DNA of 64,000 nt from Rhodoferax sp. BAB1 (GTDB lineage Bacteria > Pseudomonadota > Gammaproteobacteria > Burkholderiales > Burkholderiaceae_C): NCBI RefSeq assembly GCF_013334205.1, contig NZ_CP054424.1:3120001-3184000 (forward strand), read 5' to 3'. Of the stretch, positions 60,916 through 64,000 are shown piece by piece. A program made the translations under genes and the position numbers. The stretch's first letter is position 1. Each line of letters starts with the position of its first letter. The notes below the pieces were generated by a model. It made no database searches. It saw only the letters and a program-made list of their open reading frames with translations, and was not told where the DNA came from.

Positions 60916-61400
60916 AACCCTACGCCGTGCTTTTCGTCTGCATGGGCAATATCTGCCGCAGCCCGACCGCGCACGGGGTCTTTCGCCACCAATTGCTTGA
61001 ACGCGGCTTGTCCGCCCGGGTGGAGGTCGATTCAGCCGGCACCCACGGCTACCACGCCGGCCGCCCGCCCGACGAACGCTCCCAGGTGCATGCAGCCCAG
61101 CGCGGCTACGACCTGTCGGACCTGCGCGCACGCCAGCTGCTGCCCCGGGATTTCGAGCGCTACGACCTCGTCCTGGTCATGGACCAGGACAACCACGAAC
61201 ACGCGCGCGAACTCTGCCCACCCGGGCACTTGCACAAGCTGCGGCGCTTCACCGAGTTCTGCCTGCAGCGCACGGCACAGGTGGTGCCCGACCCCTACTA
61301 CGGTGGCGAGCAGGGCTTCGAGCAGGTGCTGGACCTGGTCGAGGACGCCTGCGCCGGCCTGCTGGCCCATGTGCAAACCCAGCTGGAAGCTCAGGGATAA
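60912..61400 (+). CDS. Low-molecular-weight protein tyrosine phosphatase
   Basis: A 162-residue phosphatase. The P-loop CMGNICRSP begins at residue 10, and the general-acid loop [10 protein letters not shown] is near the C-terminus. Such enzymes dephosphorylate protein tyrosines and often regulate polysaccharide kinases; no partner kinase is present here. It is translationally coupled to rsmI by a 4-base overlap and its 3' end overlaps gdhA by 10 bases. Confidence 0.92.
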   Translation: MKPYAVLFVCMGNICRSPTAHGVFRHQLLERGLSARVEVDSAGTHGYHAGRPPDERSQVHAAQRGYDLSDLRARQLLPRDFERYDLVLVMDQDNHEHARELCPPGHLHKLRRFTEFCLQRTAQVVPDPYYGGEQGFEQVLDLVEDACAGLLAHVQTQLEAQG

Positions 61401-62677
61401 AGGCCGCGCAGTTCACGGGCTTCCAGCACGCGCGTGCAGGCAATCACGAAGGCTGCCGTGCGCAGCGGCAGGCGGCGCTCCTGGGCCAGATCCCAGATGG
61501 CCCGGAAGGCCTCGCTGAGCGCGCGGTCCAGGCGCGCATTGATGTCGGCCTCGGTCCAGAAGAAGGACGAGGCGTTCTGCACCCACTCGAAATAACTCAC
61601 CGTCACGCCGCCGGCATTGGCCAGCACGTCGGGCAGGATGATGGCGCCGCGCGCCAGCAGGATGTCTTCGGCCTGCGGTGTGGTCGGCCCGTTGGCGCCT
61701 TCCACGATGAGCCTGGCGCGGATGCGCCCGGCGTTCTCGGCGGTGATCTGGTTCTCCAGCGCGGCGGGCAGCAGGATCTCGCACTCCACCTCCCAGAACT
61801 TGTCGTTGGAGATGCACTCGATGCCCGGGAAGTCCAGCAGCGTGCCCGTGCCGGCGGCCAGAAACTTGCCCAAAGCATGCGGGTCGATACCTGACGGCTT
61901 GTAGATGGTGCCGGCCACGTCCTGGATGGCCACGATGCGCGCGCCCTGCTCGTGCAGCACCCGTGCCGCGGCGTTGCCCACATTGCCGAAGCCCTGCAGC
62001 GCCACGCGCGCACCCTTCATCTCCATGCCCAGGCGCAACATGGCCTCACGCGCCACCACGAAACAGCCGCGCCCCGTGGCGTCGCGCCGGCCCAGGCTGC
62101 CACCCAGGGACAGGGGCTTGCCCGTCACCACGCCCGGGCTGGTGGAGCCCACGTTCATGGAATAGGTGTCCATCATCCAGGCCATGACACGTTCGTTGGT
62201 GTTCACGTCGGGCGCGGGGATGTCGCGGTCCGGGCCGATGATGATGCCGATCTCGCTGGTGTAACGGCGTGTCATGCGCTCCAGCTCGCTCAGCGACAAC
62301 TGCTTCGGGTCGACACGGATGCCCCCCTTGGCGCCGCCATAGGGCAGGTTGAGCGCGGCGTTTTTCACCGTCATCCAGCCCGCCAGGGCCATCACCTCGG
62401 ACAGGGTCACGCCCGGGTGGTAACGCACCCCGCCCTTGCCCGGTCCGCGCGAGACGTTGTGCTGCACACGGTAGCCCTCGAAATGCCGTACCGTGCCGTC
62501 GTCCATGTGGATGGGCACGTCGACGATGAGGCAGCGTTTGGGCCGGCGCAGGGTGTCGGCCCAGACACTGAGCCGGCCCAGGTGCGGCAGCACGCGCTCG
62601 ACCTGCTCCAGATAGGTCGCCCAGGGCCCCAGCTCCAGGGGGTTCAGGTAGGAAGGAAGGGTGTTTTGGCTGCTCAT
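61391..62677 (-). CDS. gdhA: Glutamate dehydrogenase
   Basis: A 428-residue Glu/Leu/Phe/Val dehydrogenase that interconverts glutamate and 2-oxoglutarate. The catalytic-lysine region is [15 protein letters not shown] and the nucleotide fold is [15 protein letters not shown]. Length and sequence fit the hexameric small-subunit catabolic type found in Burkholderiales. The start is at 62677 ([12 protein letters not shown]); the frame to 62803 is rejected as it lacks family similarity. It lies downstream of the P5C dehydrogenase gene on the same strand, linking proline/arginine breakdown to central metabolism. Confidence 0.95.
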   Translation of the reverse strand: MSSQNTLPSYLNPLELGPWATYLEQVERVLPHLGRLSVWADTLRRPKRCLIVDVPIHMDDGTVRHFEGYRVQHNVSRGPGKGGVRYHPGVTLSEVMALAGWMTVKNAALNLPYGGAKGGIRVDPKQLSLSELERMTRRYTSEIGIIIGPDRDIPAPDVNTNERVMAWMMDTYSMNVGSTSPGVVTGKPLSLGGSLGRRDATGRGCFVVAREAMLRLGMEMKGARVALQGFGNVGNAAARVLHEQGARIVAIQDVAGTIYKPSGIDPHALGKFLAAGTGTLLDFPGIECISNDKFWEVECEILLPAALENQITAENAGRIRARLIVEGANGPTTPQAEDILLARGAIILPDVLANAGGVTVSYFEWVQNASSFFWTEADINARLDRALSEAFRAIWDLAQERRLPLRTAAFVIACTRVLEARELRGLYP

Positions 62678-62738
62678 GGTGGGCTCCTGTTGCGTCCGGC
62701 AAGAATGTGCGCCATGCCACTTTATTCCCGGATCCGGT

Positions 62739-64000
62739 TCAAGGCCAGCCCGCACAGCCGCGCAACTGCATATGCGCGTAGGTGTAGTCCCGCGGCGGCA
62801 CACGGGTCTCCTTCACCGTGCGGGGCGAGACCCAGCGCTGCAGGTTCAAGGCCGATCCCGCCTTGTCGTTGGTGCCGCTGCGCCGCGCGCCGCCGAAAGG
62901 CTGCTGTCCCACCACGGCGCCGGTCGGCTTGTCGTTGATGTAGAAATTGCCTGCCGCAAAACGCAGGGCCTCCATCGCCTGCTGGATGGCGCTGCGGTCC
63001 TGCGCGAAAACGGCGCCGGTCAAGGCATAGGGGCTGGTCTGGTCGACTGTCTGCAGCATCTGCTCCCACAGGGCATCCTGGTAGACGTACACGCCCAGCA
63101 CCGGGCCGAAGATTTCCTCGCGCATCAGCGCGTGATCGGGCTGGCTGACCTCGATCACCGTGGGCGCGATGAAATAGCCCTGCGTATCGTCACAGTCGCC
63201 CCCCGCGATCAGCCGGCAGGCCGCATCGGCCCGGGCGGCGTCGATGCAGCCCTTGATGCGCGCATAGGCCTTGCTGTCGATGACCGCTCCCATGAAGGTC
63301 TGGAAGTCGCGCACATCCCCCATACGCACCGTCTCCAGCATCTCCAGCAGGCGCGCCTTCACGTGCGGCCAGATGGAAGCGGCGATGTAGGCGCGCGAAG
63401 CCGCGCTGCATTTCTGGCCCTGGTATTCGAAGGCGCCCCGCAGCAGGCCCACGGCCAGCGCATCCACGTCGGCCGAGGCATGGGCCAGCACGAAGTCCTT
63501 GCCCCCGGTCTCGCCCACCAGGCGCGGGTAGGCGCGGTAGTGGCCAAGGTTCTGCGCGGTCTGCAGCCAGAGGCGGTCGAACACCGCCGTCGAGCCGGTG
63601 AAGTGGATGCCGGCCAGGTGCGGGCTGGCCAGCACGGCCGCGCTCACGCCCACCGGTTCGCCCGGCACGAAGTTGATCACGCCCGGCGGCAGGCCCGCCT
63701 CTTCCAGCAGTTGCAGCACCAGGTAGTTGCTCAGCGCCGCCGTGGCCGAAGGCTTCCACACCACCGCGTTGCCCATCAGCACCGGGGCCGTGGCCAGGTT
63801 GCCGCCGATGGCCGTGAAGTTGAAAGGCGTGATCGCGTAGACAAAACCCTCCAGCGGGCGGTGGTCCATGCTGTTGCTGACGCCGGCGCTGGACAAGGGC
63901 TGCTGCTGGCTGATCTCCTGCGCGAACTGCACGTTGAAGCGCAGAAAGTCGATCAGCTCGCAGGCTGCGTCGATCTCGGCCTGCTGCACGCTTTTGCTCT
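62739..64000 (-). CDS. L-glutamate gamma-semialdehyde (P5C) dehydrogenase, 5' end beyond the window
   Basis: At least 420 residues of an aldehyde dehydrogenase, read from the right edge to a stop at 62739. The catalytic Cys lies in [14 protein letters not shown] and the Glu in [14 protein letters not shown]; the NAD site block is [14 protein letters not shown]. These match the single-function RocA/PruA-type 1-pyrroline-5-carboxylate dehydrogenase, which makes glutamate from the semialdehyde. The N-terminal ~100 residues are outside. It is followed by gdhA on the same strand, and arginase at 46589 could feed the same route. Confidence 0.92.
   Translation of the reverse strand, partial: SKSVQQAEIDAACELIDFLRFNVQFAQEISQQQPLSSAGVSNSMDHRPLEGFVYAITPFNFTAIGGNLATAPVLMGNAVVWKPSATAALSNYLVLQLLEEAGLPPGVINFVPGEPVGVSAAVLASPHLAGIHFTGSTAVFDRLWLQTAQNLGHYRAYPRLVGETGGKDFVLAHASADVDALAVGLLRGAFEYQGQKCSAASRAYIAASIWPHVKARLLEMLETVRMGDVRDFQTFMGAVIDSKAYARIKGCIDAARADAACRLIAGGDCDDTQGYFIAPTVIEVSQPDHALMREEIFGPVLGVYVYQDALWEQMLQTVDQTSPYALTGAVFAQDRSAIQQAMEALRFAAGNFYINDKPTGAVVGQQPFGGARRSGTNDKAGSALNLQRWVSPRTVKETRVPPRDYTYAHMQLRGCAGWP

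Overview
The window is high-GC bacterial DNA, densely packed, with no rRNA, tRNA or CRISPR array that I can see. The gene content points to a betaproteobacterium of the order Burkholderiales, most likely Comamonadaceae. Supporting signs are a PhaM-type polyhydroxyalkanoate granule protein, a DUF3567 protein, two Bug-family tricarboxylate-type binding proteins, the yggS-pilT-pilU block and the rsmI//yraN-diaA-dolP block. The genus is not determined. Several starts are TTG or GTG, each supported by a ribosome binding site or by family alignment.

Layout, left to right. 0-6.5 kb: a lipoprotein cut by the window edge, an MFS-acyltransferase fusion, a CREST-family membrane protein divergent from an XRE regulator, then sulfide:quinone oxidoreductase behind a perfect FNR box. 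A decayed second copy of the XRE gene's 3' end lies beyond the sqr pair. 6.5-14 kb: FIST protein, PhaM, a GGDEF-EAL sensor, and a Bug receptor plus fumarylacetoacetate hydrolase-family enzyme with a divergent GntR regulator. 14-20.4 kb: a seven-gene minus-strand copper-type cluster (DUF2946, SCO, DsrE, PCuAC, DUF2946, TonB receptor, PepSY). 20.4-21.4 kb: a DksA/TraR-type gene and a histidine-rich 'translational machinery protein' behind an FNR/Dnr-like box. 21.4-30.5 kb: D-tartrate dehydratase with LysR, a second FAH enzyme with IclR, a frameshifted DUF3108 gene, a branched-chain-type binding protein, an AbrB-type membrane protein, cutA and purU.

30.6-42.6 kb: class V aminotransferase, phosphatidylserine decarboxylase, glycolate oxidase GlcD, LrgA/LrgB, a multi-PAS diguanylate cyclase, a second Bug receptor, a PyrR-like phosphoribosyltransferase, a 269-bp palindromic MITE-like element, and a chemoreceptor whose stop codon lies at the element's edge. 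42.8-47.5 kb: the AmmeMemoRadiSam trio, an alpha/beta hydrolase, a phosphoribosyltransferase and arginase. 47.5-54.2 kb: a pseudopilin cotranscribed with a GGDEF-EAL protein, then a TetR-linked flavin monooxygenase module that carries a perfect FNR box. 54.2-64 kb: yggS, pilT, pilU, a 3-hydroxyisobutyrate-dehydrogenase-type enzyme, dolP, diaA-like, yraN, rsmI, a low-molecular-weight tyrosine phosphatase, glutamate dehydrogenase and a P5C dehydrogenase cut by the right edge.

Themes. (1) Copper supply with two DUF2946 leader-like ORFs that both end in a Pro-rich Arg-Gly-Pro-Pro motif. (2) Oxygen control: three FNR-type palindromes, two of them exactly spaced for activation and one placed to repress an oxygen-consuming monooxygenase. 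(3) Small organic acid use: tartrate, glycolate, glyoxylate, acylpyruvates, glutamate/proline and arginine. (4) Cyclic-di-GMP signalling, type IV pili and chemotaxis. All functional calls rest on motif and family recognition by eye; no searches were run.
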